Counted from the stretch's first letter, positions 43,833 through 53,477 are shown. The stretch: 64,000 nt of DNA from Corynebacterium renale (GCF_002563965.1 NZ_PDJF01000001.1:1054001-1118000), one strand, 5' to 3'. Program-made: numbers and translations. The notes: generated from the letters alone by a model not told the origin.

Positions 43833-43861
43833 TTGACGGCCCCGGAAAAAGTGGCAAAATA
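43833..43861 (+). promoter_or_regulatory. Candidate porH-porA promoter
   Basis: TTGACG (43833-43838) lies 17 bp before AAAATA (43856-43861). This would give a leader of about 70 nt containing the GCCAGC/GCTGGC hairpin and an AAGGAG site. Confidence 0.4.
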
Positions 43862-43939
43862 AGAGTCCGTGACGCCCTCCTGGGTGTCGGCATACTGGAA
43901 ATACGCCAGCCCCGCTGGCCCCACTTAAGGAGAATCTTT

Positions 43940-44134
43940 ATGGATCTCGGTTTCGTACAGACTGCACTCGCAGACTTCAGCACCTTCGCAAAGAACCTGG
44001 TTGAGCTTTTCCAGGGCATCCCAGACTTCTTCGCAGGTCTGACCGGTCGCGTTGCAACTGATAAGGTTCCAGCAGCTAACTGGACCGAGCTTGCAAACGA
44101 GACCAAGGGTCTCTTCCCTAAGAAGAACGCTTAA
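43940..44134 (+). CDS. porH: PorH-type outer membrane channel peptide
   Basis: This 64-residue protein has no signal peptide and an amphipathic helical N-terminal half (MDLGFVQTALADFSTFAKN), as in corynebacterial PorH, which pairs with PorA to form the major channel of the mycolic acid outer membrane. In C. glutamicum the order groEL-porH-porA-ppk2 is the same. Serine or threonine residues that are mycoloylated in known homologues may have equivalents, but I cannot identify which. AAGGAG supports the start; the frame upstream to 43805 is leader. Confidence 0.85.
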   Translation: MDLGFVQTALADFSTFAKNLVELFQGIPDFFAGLTGRVATDKVPAANWTELANETKGLFPKKNA

Positions 44135-44180
44135 TTCTGCATCTCAACCCGATTCATTTCAATTCTTCAAGGAGAAAAAC

Positions 44181-44342
44181 ATGGCTGCAAACAACAAGCT
44201 AACCGTTGGTGATTACAACAAGGGTGTCGAGAAGTGGGACGCACTGTCCTCCACCGGTGTCACCGGTCACCTGCTGAACCTGCTGAAGCTCCTCGGCTCC
44301 CTCGCAGGTAACCTGGGCAACCTTGCTAAGCTGGTCAAGTAA
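44181..44342 (+). CDS. porA: PorA-type outer membrane channel peptide
   Basis: This 53-residue protein lacks a signal sequence and has a hydrophobic amphipathic C-terminal half (TGHLLNLLKLLGSLAGNLGNLAKLVK region). Position and size fit PorA, partner of PorH in the cation-selective channel. An AAGGAG ribosome-binding site lies 8 nt upstream. The gap after porH is 46 bp with no terminator, so they are cotranscribed. Sequence identity to known PorA is low by eye, as is usual for these porins. Confidence 0.8.
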   Translation: MAANNKLTVGDYNKGVEKWDALSSTGVTGHLLNLLKLLGSLAGNLGNLAKLVK

Positions 44343-44365
44343 GACCTAGCCTTCAAGGCTTCCAC

Positions 44366-44392
44366 GCCCGCCCCCATCTGGGAGCGGGCTTT
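44366..44392 (+). terminator. Terminator of the porH-porA operon
   Basis: GCCCGC..CCC and GGGAGCGGGC arms with an ATCT loop are followed by TTTCT. Confidence 0.85.
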
Positions 44393-44475
44393 CTGCATTC
44401 CCAAAACTTCTGGCGCATCCACCCTTTTGCCCCCGTGTACAGCGTGAAGTACCCCCTACAAGGTAAGGTAAAAGT

Positions 44476-45375
44476 ATGGCAGAGCACAATGACGACGATC
44501 TCCCAATCATCGACCTCGCAAAGACCGAAGGTTACGTAGTAGATGACTCCGATGAGGACGATCCCACGCTAATCCGCCCCGACGGACGCCCCGTCGAAAC
44601 CTGGCGTGAAAACTACCCTTATGAAGAGCGCATGTCGCGCGAAGAGTACGATCACATCAAGCGCCAACTCCAGATTGAGCTGCTGAAATGGCAGAACTGG
44701 ACCAAGGAAACCGGCCAGCGCCACATCATTCTCTTCGAAGGTCGCGACGCAGCCGGCAAGGGTGGCACCATCAAGCGTTTTAACGAGCACCTCAACCCCC
44801 GTGGTGCCCGTACCGTCGCTCTGGAGAAGCCATCTCCACGCGAGTCCACCTCTTGGTACTTCCAGCGTTACATTGAGCACTTCCCGTCCGGTGGCGAAAT
44901 CGTGTTCTTCGACCGCTCTTGGTACAACCGCTCCGGCGTCGAACGCGTCATGGGCTTCTGTACTGAATCTCAGCACGCTGAATTCCTGCGCGAAGTGCCG
45001 ATGCTCGAAAACATGATCCTGGGCTCCGGCATTTCGCTGACCAAGTTCTGGTTCTCCGTGACCCAGAAGGAGCAGCGCACCCGCTTCGCAATCCGCCAGG
45101 TGGACCCGGTCCGTCAGTGGAAGCTTTCCCCAATGGACCTGGCTTCGCTGGACAAGTGGGATGACTACACCCGCGCTAAGGAAGAACAGTTCCGCTACAC
45201 GGACACCGATGAATCCCCGTGGATCACCATCAAGTCCAACGACAAGAAGCGCGCCCGCATCAACGCCATGCGCTACGTGTTGAGCAAGTTCGACTACACC
45301 GACAAGGATTACGAACTCGTCGGCGAACCCGACCCCAACATCGTGATGCGTGGCCGCGACCAGATCGGCGACTAA
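44476..45375 (+). CDS. ppk2: Polyphosphate kinase 2
   Basis: This 299-residue PPK2-family enzyme transfers phosphate between polyphosphate and nucleotides, usually making GTP or ATP. Walker A-like GRDAAGKGGTIKRFNEHLNPR is near residue 95, the lid and Walker B are near VFFDRSWYNRSGVERVMGF, and EKPSPRESTSWYFQRY lies between. The acidic N-terminus (residues 1-40) is typical of the one-domain type. ATG 44476 follows a TAAGGT box by 6 nt. It follows porA, as in other corynebacteria. Confidence 0.94.
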   Translation: MAEHNDDDLPIIDLAKTEGYVVDDSDEDDPTLIRPDGRPVETWRENYPYEERMSREEYDHIKRQLQIELLKWQNWTKETGQRHIILFEGRDAAGKGGTIKRFNEHLNPRGARTVALEKPSPRESTSWYFQRYIEHFPSGGEIVFFDRSWYNRSGVERVMGFCTESQHAEFLREVPMLENMILGSGISLTKFWFSVTQKEQRTRFAIRQVDPVRQWKLSPMDLASLDKWDDYTRAKEEQFRYTDTDESPWITIKSNDKKRARINAMRYVLSKFDYTDKDYELVGEPDPNIVMRGRDQIGD

Positions 45376-45387
45376 TCCGCACAATGT

Positions 45388-45418
45388 GAAACCCCCAGGA
45401 GTGCTCCCTGGGGGTTTC
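45388..45418 (+). terminator. Terminator of ppk2
   Basis: A GAAACCCCCAGG/CCCTGGGGGTTTC stem with a 6-nt loop, ending in TTTC, starts 12 bp after the stop. Confidence 0.9.
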
Positions 45419-45533
45419 ATGCTATTCCGCGAGCTTCAAATTGAACATTTGACAGCCGTTTTAATTTTATTCAGGTGGTTTTGGGTAAAAGTGGCTGTCA
45501 TATGTGCGGTGCGCCTACCGCACCACGCGGTGG

Positions 45534-46007
45534 CTAGTCGTCGGTCTCGTCGGCGATAATCGCCTTCGCCAGGCGGCGCAAGTGCTTCAATTGCTTCGAG
45601 GTGGATTCGTCGAGGGCGCGGTCCTCACCCTTTTGCACCAGGGCAGCCAATTCCTTCTGTGCCTTCTCACCCTTCTTGGTGCACGTGACAATCTGGCGGC
45701 GCCGATCTTTCGGGTCGCGGTCACGCTGGACCCAGCCGTGGGCCTGGAGGCCGTCGATAAGCCGGACCATGTCAGACGCATCAATGACCAGAAGGTCACC
45801 CAACGCGGACTGGGAGGACGCCTGCGAATCCGCCAAGCAGGTGAGTACCCAATATTCGCGCAAGCTGGTGTGATGCTTGGCTAGGACGGCCTCCACTTCG
45901 TCGCGGGTGCGGCGGCGGATTCGTTCCAGCTGAAATGAGGGGGACTCCAACAATGCGGCGGGGAGGGCATGGATCGTGTGCTTGCCCTTCTTGGCATCCT
46001 TCGACAT
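45534..46007 (-). CDS. MarR family transcriptional regulator
   Basis: This 157-residue winged helix-turn-helix repressor shows LREYWVLTCLADSQASSQSALGDLLVIDASDMVRLIDGLQ followed by WVQRDRDPKDRRRQIVTCT, the DNA-recognition helix and wing of MarR. The N-terminus is basic. ATG 46007 follows a TATTGT box by 7 nt. An adjacent 18-bp palindrome in the promoter suggests autoregulation. The target pathway is unknown; no transporter or enzyme gene is divergently placed. Confidence 0.88.
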   Translation of the reverse strand: MSKDAKKGKHTIHALPAALLESPSFQLERIRRRTRDEVEAVLAKHHTSLREYWVLTCLADSQASSQSALGDLLVIDASDMVRLIDGLQAHGWVQRDRDPKDRRRQIVTCTKKGEKAQKELAALVQKGEDRALDESTSKQLKHLRRLAKAIIADETDD

Positions 46008-46035
46008 GCACACCACAATACCGGCACATCTGCGT

Positions 46036-46053
46036 CACCCCCATGATGGGGTG
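46036..46053 (-). promoter_or_regulatory. Palindrome in the marR promoter
   Basis: CACCCC-CATGAT-GGGGTG is an 18-bp inverted repeat 29-46 bp upstream of the MarR start, covering the expected -35 region (the -10 is at 46020-46015). It is a probable MarR autoregulatory operator. Confidence 0.6.
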
Positions 46054-46064
46054 TACCCAACCAT

Positions 46065-46097
46065 AAAAACAACGCCGCACACAAGTGCAGCGTTGCA
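46065..46097 (-). terminator. Terminator of ppa
   Basis: On the minus strand the arms CAACGC.GCAC and GTGC.GCGTTG with a TTGT loop are followed by TTTTT, lying between ppa and the MarR gene. Confidence 0.9.
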
Positions 46098-46113
46098 GTG
46101 GGGGAGGTAGGGC

Positions 46114-46647
46114 TTAGAGGGCCTCGGATTCGCCAGCGTCTTCGACGTCGCGGCCGTGTGGCTCAGCGTTCTCGGCGTCGGCGCGCTTGATGGCCTCCTC
46201 CAGGATCTTTTCTGCGGCGGCAGCGTTATCCCAGCCGGAGCCGTGTACTTCCTTGCCTGGCTCCAGGTCCTTGTAGCGGGTGAAGAAGTGCTCGATCTCA
46301 TCCTTGAAGAAGGAGTTGACGTCGTCGATGTCCTGGTACTGGTCGAAGCGTGGGTCGTCGAGGACGCAGAGCAGCTTGTCATCGCCGCCGGCTTCGTCGG
46401 TCATCTTGAAGACGCCGACTGGGCGTGCCTTTACGATGACGCCTGGGAACAGTGGCTCAGGGAGCATGACCAGTGCGTCTAATGGGTCGCCGTCTTCGCC
46501 GAGGGTACCGGCAATGAAGCCGTAGTCAGCTGGGTACGCCATTGGGGTGAATAGGTAGCGGTCCAGGTAGATGTTGCCGGTCTCGTGGTCGATTTCGTAC
46601 TTGTTGCGGGAACCCTTTGGGATCTCAATGGTTACTTCTACAGCCAT
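46114..46647 (-). CDS. ppa: Inorganic pyrophosphatase
   Basis: This 177-residue family I pyrophosphatase hydrolyses PPi, pulling biosynthetic reactions forward. Motifs include [13 protein letters not shown] near residue 8, the signature DGDPLDALV near 53, and [15 protein letters not shown] near 125. AAAAGGAG 5-8 nt upstream supports the ATG. It is divergent from dacB and precedes a strong terminator. Confidence 0.97.
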   Translation of the reverse strand: MAVEVTIEIPKGSRNKYEIDHETGNIYLDRYLFTPMAYPADYGFIAGTLGEDGDPLDALVMLPEPLFPGVIVKARPVGVFKMTDEAGGDDKLLCVLDDPRFDQYQDIDDVNSFFKDEIEHFFTRYKDLEPGKEVHGSGWDNAAAAEKILEEAIKRADAENAEPHGRDVEDAGESEAL

Positions 46648-46745
46648 TGCGCACTCCTTTTACGTAGTCGGTCAGGGTCATATAACGCCCCCTATGGTAG
46701 ACGGTCCCGCCACGAAGGTTGTGCTCGCACTACACTTATGCCCCG

Positions 46746-48023
46746 ATGAGTACTAAAGGATGGATTGCTGCCGCCGTTGCCACCACGGTTGTCGTCGTCG
46801 GTGCGGCGGGCACGGGCGTGGCATATCAGCGGGCCTACGGAAACCTTGACCACGGTCAGCCCTTCCAGCTGGAGGAGCCGACCGCCGTGGTCACCCCCGT
46901 GGAGCCACAGCCGCTTCTCGACGCCTCCGGCCTGAACACGCAGCTCGCAGAGATTGCCAGTAGCCCTTCCCTGGGCACGTTCGGCGCGTACGTGCGTGCC
47001 ACGGATGGCACGGAAGTCTTTGCACAGAGCCCAACAAAGGCGTTGACGCCGGCGTCGTCGACGAAGATCCTGACTGCCGCGGCCGCCATCCTGGAGTTGG
47101 GCCCGCAGGACCGGATCACAACGTCGGTGTACGCCACCGATCAACCCGGCACGTTGGTGCTGAAAGCAACCGGTGACGTGTGGCTTACTGAAGAGAAACT
47201 CGCGGAGCTTGCAGACCAGATCGTGGCAAACGCGCCGGGGGCTTCCACCTTGCTCGTGGACACGTCTGCCTGGTCCGGGCCCACCATCCTTGACGGCTGG
47301 GATCCAGTAGACATCGATGCCGGCTACGTAGCACCCCTGGAACCCGTGATGATCAACGGCGCGCGCATCGGGGCTACCGAGGGCGACGTCCCGCGTTCGC
47401 ACACGCCGGCATACGATGTGGCGCACAATTTGGCCATGCGTATTGGGGCGGGAAACGTGGCCGTCGGCAAGGCAGCGGCAACTGGCGAAGTTGCCAGCGT
47501 GGAATCCCCAACCCTGATCGAGCGCCTGAATGAGATGATGGTGCATTCTGACAACGTCATGGCCGAAGCCATCGGCAGGGAAGTGGCCCTGCACCGCGGG
47601 CTGCCTGGCGACGTCGGCGGCTCCACCCAAGCCACCCTGGACACCCTGCGCGAGCACGGTTTCGACACCACCGGCATCACCCTGGCCGACAACTCGGGAT
47701 TGTCCGTGCACAACCGCATCACACCGGAACTGCTCGAAGAGATCCTCTTCCATGCGGCCACCGACGCACCCCTGCGCACGCTACTGACCACGCTCCCCGT
47801 CGCCGCCGGGTCCGGCACCCTGGAACACCGTTTCGCCGACGCCACCGGCAAAGGTTGGGTACGCGCCAAGACCGGAACGCTCGATCACACCTCCGCGTTG
47901 GCGGGCATCGTGACGGGTAAATCAGGTGTGACCTACACGTTCGCGTTCCTTGCTAACGACGCCGACGTCGCCGCCTCCCGCAGCGTCCTCGACGCCTTAG
48001 CCTCCGCGCTGCGGGACGCCTAA
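46746..48023 (+). CDS. dacB: D-alanyl-D-alanine carboxypeptidase (PBP4 type)
   Basis: This 425-residue class C penicillin-binding protein (S13) trims or cross-cuts peptidoglycan outside the cell. An N-terminal hydrophobic segment (residues 5-27) is the signal or anchor. The active motifs are SSTK at 104-107, SDN in MVHSDNVMAEA, and KTGTLDHTSALAG. ATG 46746 lies 9 nt after a TACACT box. It is directly joined to tilS, as in mycobacteria (Rv3627c-Rv3625c). Confidence 0.93.
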   Translation: MSTKGWIAAAVATTVVVVGAAGTGVAYQRAYGNLDHGQPFQLEEPTAVVTPVEPQPLLDASGLNTQLAEIASSPSLGTFGAYVRATDGTEVFAQSPTKALTPASSTKILTAAAAILELGPQDRITTSVYATDQPGTLVLKATGDVWLTEEKLAELADQIVANAPGASTLLVDTSAWSGPTILDGWDPVDIDAGYVAPLEPVMINGARIGATEGDVPRSHTPAYDVAHNLAMRIGAGNVAVGKAAATGEVASVESPTLIERLNEMMVHSDNVMAEAIGREVALHRGLPGDVGGSTQATLDTLREHGFDTTGITLADNSGLSVHNRITPELLEEILFHAATDAPLRTLLTTLPVAAGSGTLEHRFADATGKGWVRAKTGTLDHTSALAGIVTGKSGVTYTFAFLANDADVAASRSVLDALASALRDA

Positions 48024-48914
48024 ATGGCATTTCACATTCCCCGCGACCCCGAAGCCTTCGGGCGGATCCGGGTCGCGCTGCGCCACCACCTGAAACATCA
48101 CGGCACCTTCGAGGTCGTAGGCGTTTCCGGTGGGGCAGATTCCTTGGCACTCGCAGCCGCCTGTTCGGTGGAGGCGCCAGGTGTCCGTGCGGTCATCGTG
48201 GACCATCAACTCCAAGACGGCTCCGCTGAGGTCGCGCGCACCGCCGCCGCCCACGTCCGAGCGATGGGGCTTGATGCAACAGTGGAAACCATCACCGTCC
48301 CCGGCAACGGGGAAGCAGCGGCGCGGAAAGCCCGCTACCAGGCACTGCGCGCCCACGGCCAGACAATCGCGACCGCGCACACCCTCGACGACCAAGCCGA
48401 AACCTTCCTCGTCGCCGCCGCCCGCGGCAACCCCGGCGGAATGCTGCCCGTCCGCGCCGGAATACACCGCCCCCTCTTAGAAATCCGCAGGGCCGACACC
48501 CACGCCGCCTGCGCAGAACTCGGGCTCGACCCCTGGCACGACCCACACAACACCCAAGACCGCTTCCTGCGCGTGCGCATCCGCGAGCTTATCGACGACC
48601 ATCCGGCCACCCCAGCGCTCGCCCACGCAGCAAGACGCGCGGCCGCGGATCGCGAGGCAGTCGCCACGTGGGCCGGGCGCATCGACCCCACCGACGTTCA
48701 TGCCCTCGCCGAGGTTCCGGAAGCGGTACGCAGGGAAGCGATCACTGCCTTCATCCGGGATTGTGGAGGGGCGCCCACGGGGACGTCGATAAGCATGGTT
48801 GAAGCACTGGTGACTGACTGGAAGGGCCAAGGAGAAGTGCAGGTCGGCGGCGGAATTTCGATTGCGCGCCGGGGGTGGAGGTTGGGAAAGTCCAACCAAA
48901 GTGGCACAATTTAG
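48024..48914 (+). CDS. tilS: tRNA(Ile)-lysidine synthase
   Basis: TilS attaches lysine to C34 of the AUA-decoding tRNA-Ile, switching its specificity. The N-type ATP pyrophosphatase loop SGGADS is at residues 35-40, with LDDQAETFLVAAARG near 118 and a C-terminal region shortened relative to E. coli, as in other actinobacteria (296 residues). ATG follows the dacB stop with no gap. Confidence 0.94.
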   Translation: MAFHIPRDPEAFGRIRVALRHHLKHHGTFEVVGVSGGADSLALAAACSVEAPGVRAVIVDHQLQDGSAEVARTAAAHVRAMGLDATVETITVPGNGEAAARKARYQALRAHGQTIATAHTLDDQAETFLVAAARGNPGGMLPVRAGIHRPLLEIRRADTHAACAELGLDPWHDPHNTQDRFLRVRIRELIDDHPATPALAHAARRAAADREAVATWAGRIDPTDVHALAEVPEAVRREAITAFIRDCGGAPTGTSISMVEALVTDWKGQGEVQVGGGISIARRGWRLGKSNQSGTI

Positions 48915-48918
48915 GAAC

Positions 48919-49503
48919 ATGCACGCCACCAAGAACTTTTCCGTCCCCGAAAACGCATACGGCGACGATATTGAAGCAATTCTGATCTCCGAAGAAGAGA
49001 TTAAAGCCCGCGTCCAAGAACTCGCAGACATGGTCTCCGAGAAGTACAAGGATGAAGAAGAACCACTCCTGCTCATCGGCGTACTCAAAGGCGCCGTCTT
49101 CTTCATGGCGGACTTTGCCCGCGCACTCTCAATCCCGTGCGCATTCGAATTCATGGCCGTCTCCTCCTACGGGAACTCGACCACCTCGTCCGGCATCGTC
49201 CGTATTTTGAAGGACCTGGACTCTGATATTTCGGGCCGCAACGTCCTGGTTGTAGAGGACATCATCGACTCCGGCCTCACCCTATCGTGGCTGCTCAAGA
49301 ACCTGAAGTCCCGCCAGCCGAAGTCCCTGGAAGTTGTTACGTTGCTCCGCAAGCCGGAAGCTGTGGCCGTCGAGCTCGACCTACTCGATGTAGGCTTTGA
49401 TATTCCTAACGAGTTCGCCATCGGATACGGGCTAGACTATGCAGAACGCTACCGCGAACTGCCATTCGTGGCTAGCCTCAAGCCGTCCGTCTACGAAAAA
49501 TAG
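48919..49503 (+). CDS. hpt: Hypoxanthine phosphoribosyltransferase
   Basis: This 194-residue purine salvage enzyme converts hypoxanthine and guanine to IMP and GMP. The PRPP motif VLVVEDIIDSGLT is near 112-124 and GVLKGAVFFMADFAR near 57. ATG 48919, 4 bp after the tilS stop, has a CACAAT box 8 nt upstream; the frame is open further upstream within tilS but is not needed. Confidence 0.96.
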   Translation: MHATKNFSVPENAYGDDIEAILISEEEIKARVQELADMVSEKYKDEEEPLLLIGVLKGAVFFMADFARALSIPCAFEFMAVSSYGNSTTSSGIVRILKDLDSDISGRNVLVVEDIIDSGLTLSWLLKNLKSRQPKSLEVVTLLRKPEAVAVELDLLDVGFDIPNEFAIGYGLDYAERYRELPFVASLKPSVYEK

Positions 49504-49574
49504 GCGCACGCAACTCGCCCTTCCTTGACGTATAAGAAAGGCCCCACGTCGGGACCCTCCCGAATACCTTGCCT

Positions 49575-51998
49575 ATGAACAATAAGCGCATTCTGCAATA
49601 CGGCGGCATCGCTGCAGTAGTCCTCATCGTCTTATTCCTGACGTCTTTCCTCACCGACGAAACACGCGGTTACCAGAAAGTAGACACCTCCATTGCCCTG
49701 CAGCAACTGGAGGACAATAACGTCAAGACCGCGCAAATGGACGACCGTGAACAACGCCTTCGGCTCACGCTGAAGGAACCCATCACCGTCGAAGAGCGCG
49801 AAGGCGTCGAAGAGCTCATCACCCAGTACCCGGCACGTACCTCCCCGGAGATCTTCTCCGCCGTGACCGCGTCAGAGACCGAAGAGTTCGACACGAACGT
49901 CACCAAGGACTCCTTCCTCATGAGCATGATCGGCCTCCTGCTGCCGATGCTGCTTCTCTTCGGACTGCTCATGTTCTTCCTCACCCGCATGCAAAGCGGT
50001 GGCATGTTCGGGTTCGGGGGTAATAAGGCCAAGGAACTCACCAAGGACATGCCCACCAACACCTTCGCGGATGTTGCGGGCGCCGACGACGCCGTCGAAG
50101 AACTTCAGGAAATCAAGGACTTCCTCGAAGACCCCAGCGTCTACCATGCCTTGGGCGCCAAAATCCCACGCGGCGTGCTGTTGTACGGGCCTCCCGGAAC
50201 GGGTAAAACGCTGCTGGCACGCGCCGTCGCCGGTGAGGCAGGAGTGCCGTTCTATTCCATCTCGGGTTCGGACTTCGTGGAAATGTTCGTCGGCGTGGGT
50301 GCCTCCCGCGTGCGCGACCTGTTCAAGCAGGCGCGTGAGAACAGCCCCTGCATCATCTTCATCGACGAGATTGACGCCGTCGGCCGCCAGCGCGGTTCCG
50401 GCATGGGCGGTGGCCACGACGAGCGTGAGCAGACCCTCAACCAGCTGCTCGTCGAGATGGACGGCTTCGGCGACCGCGAGGGCGTGATCCTCATGGCAGC
50501 CACCAACCGTCCCGACATCCTCGACCCCGCCCTGCTGCGCCCAGGCCGTTTCGACCGCCAGATCCCGGTCTCGAACCCGGACCTCAAGGGTCGCGAGATG
50601 ATCCTCAAGGTCCATGCCGAAGGCAAGCCACTAGCACCCGACGCAGACTTGAACGCCCTGGCCAAGCGCACCGCCGGCATGTCCGGTGCTGACCTGGCGA
50701 ACGTGCTCAACGAAGCCGCGCTGCTCACTGCCCGCGTCGGCGGCAACGTAATCACCGCTGACGCTTTGGAAGAAGCCTCCGACCGCGTCATCGGTGGCCC
50801 ACGACGCTCCTCCATGGTCATCAGCGAGAAGGAAAAGAAGATTACCGCCTACCACGAGGGCGGACACACCCTGGCAGCGTGGGCGCTGAAAGATATTGAG
50901 CGCGTCTACAAGGTCACGATTTTGGCCCGCGGGCGTACCGGCGGCCACGCTATGACCGCCGCCGAAGACGACAAGGGCATGTACACCCTCGACGAGCTCT
51001 ACGCCCGCTTGGTCTTCGCGATGGGCGGCCGCGCAGCCGAAGAAGTCGTGTTCGGCACCCCGACAACCGGCGCTTCTGCCGACATCGAGCAGGCCACCAA
51101 GATTGCCCGCGCCATGGTCACCGAGTACGGCATGTCCCCGCTGGGCACCGTGAAATACGGCGAGGAGCAAGGCGACCCGTTCGCCTACTCCGGTGGCGGC
51201 GGCAGCTTGTCCTACTCCCCAGAAGTAGCGGCAGAAATTGACAAGCACGTTTCGCACCTGATCGACCTGGCACACCGCCGCGCCTACGACATCCTGTCCC
51301 AGCACCGCGACTACCTGGACCGCCTGGCAGAAAAACTCCTGGAAAAGGAAACGCTGCGCCGCCCAGACCTCGAGGCACTCTTCGGGGACCTGGAGCCACA
51401 GCCTGCAGGCGACATCTTCCCGCACCACGACGACGAATTCCCACGTCAAGAAGGCCGCGAACCCGTCAAGACTCCGACGGAGCTGGCACTGGAGAGGGGA
51501 GAGGAACCACCAAAGCGCTTCTCCCTTCTCGAAGCGTCCCGCGCTGCACGGAAGAAGCGTCAGGAAGAACGCGCGAAGAATGGTGGGCCACAGGCGGGAG
51601 GTACCGCGCCGGCGTCGGGAAGCATCCCGCAGTACGGTGGCCCGCAGCCGCCAGCGGACTGGAAGGTTCCCGGATGGCCGGGCACCCAGACTACGCAGCA
51701 ACCGGCGGAACACCCGGGTGTCGCACAGTATCCCGTCAACCCCGCGCCACAAGCACCACAGGCACCGGAGCCTGAGCCCGGCAAGCACGCCGCGCCGGAC
51801 GAACAGCCCACCGAACTCATTGGCTTCCGCCTACCCGAACGGGAACGCCCCGACCACAGTTGGGACGACCTCGATGACACCGACACCTCCGGCAACGTCA
51901 TCGAAGAAGCACCGAAAGTAGTCGATGCCGGTGACGATCCACTTCCCTCCGACCCCGGCACCGACGCCGGGGCGGACACTCCAGAAGGACGCAAGTAA
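49575..51998 (+). CDS. ftsH: ATP-dependent zinc metalloprotease FtsH
   Basis: This 807-residue membrane protease degrades membrane and short-lived cytosolic proteins. Two transmembrane helices (about 9-27 and 115-138) flank a periplasmic domain. The AAA module has Walker A GPPGTGKT at 205-212, Walker [13 protein letters not shown], and [21 protein letters not shown]. The zinc site is HEGGH at 427-431. A Pro/Gln/Ala-rich tail of about 190 residues is much longer than in E. coli FtsH and typical of the actinobacterial type. The start is ATG 49575; a TTG two codons earlier is possible. Confidence 0.96.
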   Translation: MNNKRILQYGGIAAVVLIVLFLTSFLTDETRGYQKVDTSIALQQLEDNNVKTAQMDDREQRLRLTLKEPITVEEREGVEELITQYPARTSPEIFSAVTASETEEFDTNVTKDSFLMSMIGLLLPMLLLFGLLMFFLTRMQSGGMFGFGGNKAKELTKDMPTNTFADVAGADDAVEELQEIKDFLEDPSVYHALGAKIPRGVLLYGPPGTGKTLLARAVAGEAGVPFYSISGSDFVEMFVGVGASRVRDLFKQARENSPCIIFIDEIDAVGRQRGSGMGGGHDEREQTLNQLLVEMDGFGDREGVILMAATNRPDILDPALLRPGRFDRQIPVSNPDLKGREMILKVHAEGKPLAPDADLNALAKRTAGMSGADLANVLNEAALLTARVGGNVITADALEEASDRVIGGPRRSSMVISEKEKKITAYHEGGHTLAAWALKDIERVYKVTILARGRTGGHAMTAAEDDKGMYTLDELYARLVFAMGGRAAEEVVFGTPTTGASADIEQATKIARAMVTEYGMSPLGTVKYGEEQGDPFAYSGGGGSLSYSPEVAAEIDKHVSHLIDLAHRRAYDILSQHRDYLDRLAEKLLEKETLRRPDLEALFGDLEPQPAGDIFPHHDDEFPRQEGREPVKTPTELALERGEEPPKRFSLLEASRAARKKRQEERAKNGGPQAGGTAPASGSIPQYGGPQPPADWKVPGWPGTQTTQQPAEHPGVAQYPVNPAPQAPQAPEPEPGKHAAPDEQPTELIGFRLPERERPDHSWDDLDDTDTSGNVIEEAPKVVDAGDDPLPSDPGTDAGADTPEGRK

Positions 51999-52568
51999 AT
52001 GGCTGAATTTGATCAGCAGCGCGCCGAAGCAGCCGTCCGCGAGTTGCTTCTCGCCGTGGGCGAAGACCCCGACCGCGAAGGGCTCCTCGAAACCCCAACA
52101 CGCGTGGCCAAGGCCTACCGCGAAGTATTCGCCGGCCTCCACGAGGACCCCAAAGAAGTACTGAACAAGACGTTCGACGAAGGCCACCAGGAACTGGTCC
52201 TCGTCCGGGACATCCCCATCTACTCCACGTGTGAACACCACTTGGTTCCCTTCTTTGGGCACGCACACATCGGGTACATCCCCAACGCCGATGGGCGGGT
52301 CACGGGACTTTCCAAACTTGCCCGCCTCGTGGACCTGTACGCCAAGCGGCCACAGGTGCAGGAACGGTTGACCAAGCAGGTGGCGGATGCGCTCGTCGAG
52401 AAGCTTGACCCGCAAGCCGTGATCGTGGTGATCGAATGCGAGCACCTGTGCATGGCAATGCGTGGTATCCGCAAACCTGGAGCCGTGACCACCACCTCCG
52501 CTGTGCGCGGCGGATTCCAAACCAATGCGGCCTCCCGTGCGGAGGCACTCACCCTGATCCGAGGCTAA
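51999..52568 (+). CDS. folE: GTP cyclohydrolase I
   Basis: This 189-residue enzyme converts GTP to dihydroneopterin triphosphate, starting folate synthesis. The zinc and substrate motif [21 protein letters not shown] is near 69-89, and a second conserved [10 protein letters not shown] lies near 147. It begins on the base after the ftsH stop. folE-folP-folB-folK form one operon. Confidence 0.97.
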   Translation: MAEFDQQRAEAAVRELLLAVGEDPDREGLLETPTRVAKAYREVFAGLHEDPKEVLNKTFDEGHQELVLVRDIPIYSTCEHHLVPFFGHAHIGYIPNADGRVTGLSKLARLVDLYAKRPQVQERLTKQVADALVEKLDPQAVIVVIECEHLCMAMRGIRKPGAVTTTSAVRGGFQTNAASRAEALTLIRG

Positions 52569-52571
52569 GCA

Positions 52572-53477
52572 ATGACCCGCGTATCTGATCTCACCGTCCC
52601 CGACCGCTGTCTCGTCATGGGAATCCTCAACGTCACCGAGGATTCCTTCTCCGACGGCGGGAAGTACATCGATATCGACGCTGCCCTCGAGCACGCGCAC
52701 GAACTCGTCGCACAAGGCGCGGACATGATCGACGTCGGCGGGGAATCCACTCGGCCTGGTGCAACCCGCGTGCCCGCCGAGCTGGAAGCACAACGCGTTG
52801 CGCCCGTGATCGAGGCGCTGCACAAGGAAGGTATCCGCACCTCGGTGGATACGATGCGCGCCTCCACCGCCCGCGCCGCAGCCGAAGCCGGAGTGGACAT
52901 GATTAACGACGTCTCCGGCGGCCTCGCCGACGAAGACATGTTCACCGTCATGGCAGAGACAGACCTACCGGTATGCCTCATGCACTGGAAGACCGTCCAA
53001 TTCGGGAGTGCGGCCGGGCGTGCAGAACACGTCGGCGGCGTGGTCGCTGACGTGCATGAGACCCTCGACCGGCTGGTTGAGCGTGCGCTTGCTGCCGGCG
53101 TGAAAGAAGACCAGATCGTGCTCGACCCGGGCCTTGGTTTTGCCAAGTCGGAAGCCGATAACTGGGCACTTCTCAAGGCACTGCCCGAATTCCTCGAGGG
53201 GTCTTTCCCCGTCCTGGTGGGTGCTTCACGCAAACGCTTCCTCACCGGAATCCGGAAGAAGCGGGGCCTACCGCACACCGCTTTGGATGCGGACCCGGCA
53301 ACTGCGGCCGTGACGGCGTTGTCCGCACAACTTGGTGCGTGGGGCGTGCGCGTCCACGAGGTCTTGGTATCCCGCGACGCGGTCGACGTGGCTGCAGCCT
53401 GGCGTGGTGGTCGCGAATGGGCCGATGAGCCCAGCTACGCTCCGTCCTACCCGACGGGGGAGCAGGACCGTGGCTAA
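52572..53477 (+). CDS. folP: Dihydropteroate synthase
   Basis: This 301-residue enzyme joins 6-hydroxymethyl-dihydropterin diphosphate to p-aminobenzoate; it is the sulfonamide target. MGILNVTEDSFSDGGKY is near residue 16 and DVGGESTRPGATRV near 56 (pABA and pterin loops), with the C-terminal VRVHEVLVSRDAVDVA. Its stop overlaps folB by 8 bp. Confidence 0.97.
   Translation: MTRVSDLTVPDRCLVMGILNVTEDSFSDGGKYIDIDAALEHAHELVAQGADMIDVGGESTRPGATRVPAELEAQRVAPVIEALHKEGIRTSVDTMRASTARAAAEAGVDMINDVSGGLADEDMFTVMAETDLPVCLMHWKTVQFGSAAGRAEHVGGVVADVHETLDRLVERALAAGVKEDQIVLDPGLGFAKSEADNWALLKALPEFLEGSFPVLVGASRKRFLTGIRKKRGLPHTALDADPATAAVTALSAQLGAWGVRVHEVLVSRDAVDVAAAWRGGREWADEPSYAPSYPTGEQDRG

Larger units (their letters stand above)
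43511..43939. other. groEL-porH intergenic region (429 bp)
   Basis: No protein gene is credible here. It holds the groEL terminator, a perfect GC-rich palindrome at 43596-43613, a minus-oriented terminator-like hairpin at 43694-43730, two direct ACTTAAG repeats at about 43778-43796, a possible porH promoter and a small hairpin GCCAGC/GCTGGC (43905-43919) in the porH leader. Confidence 0.6.
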
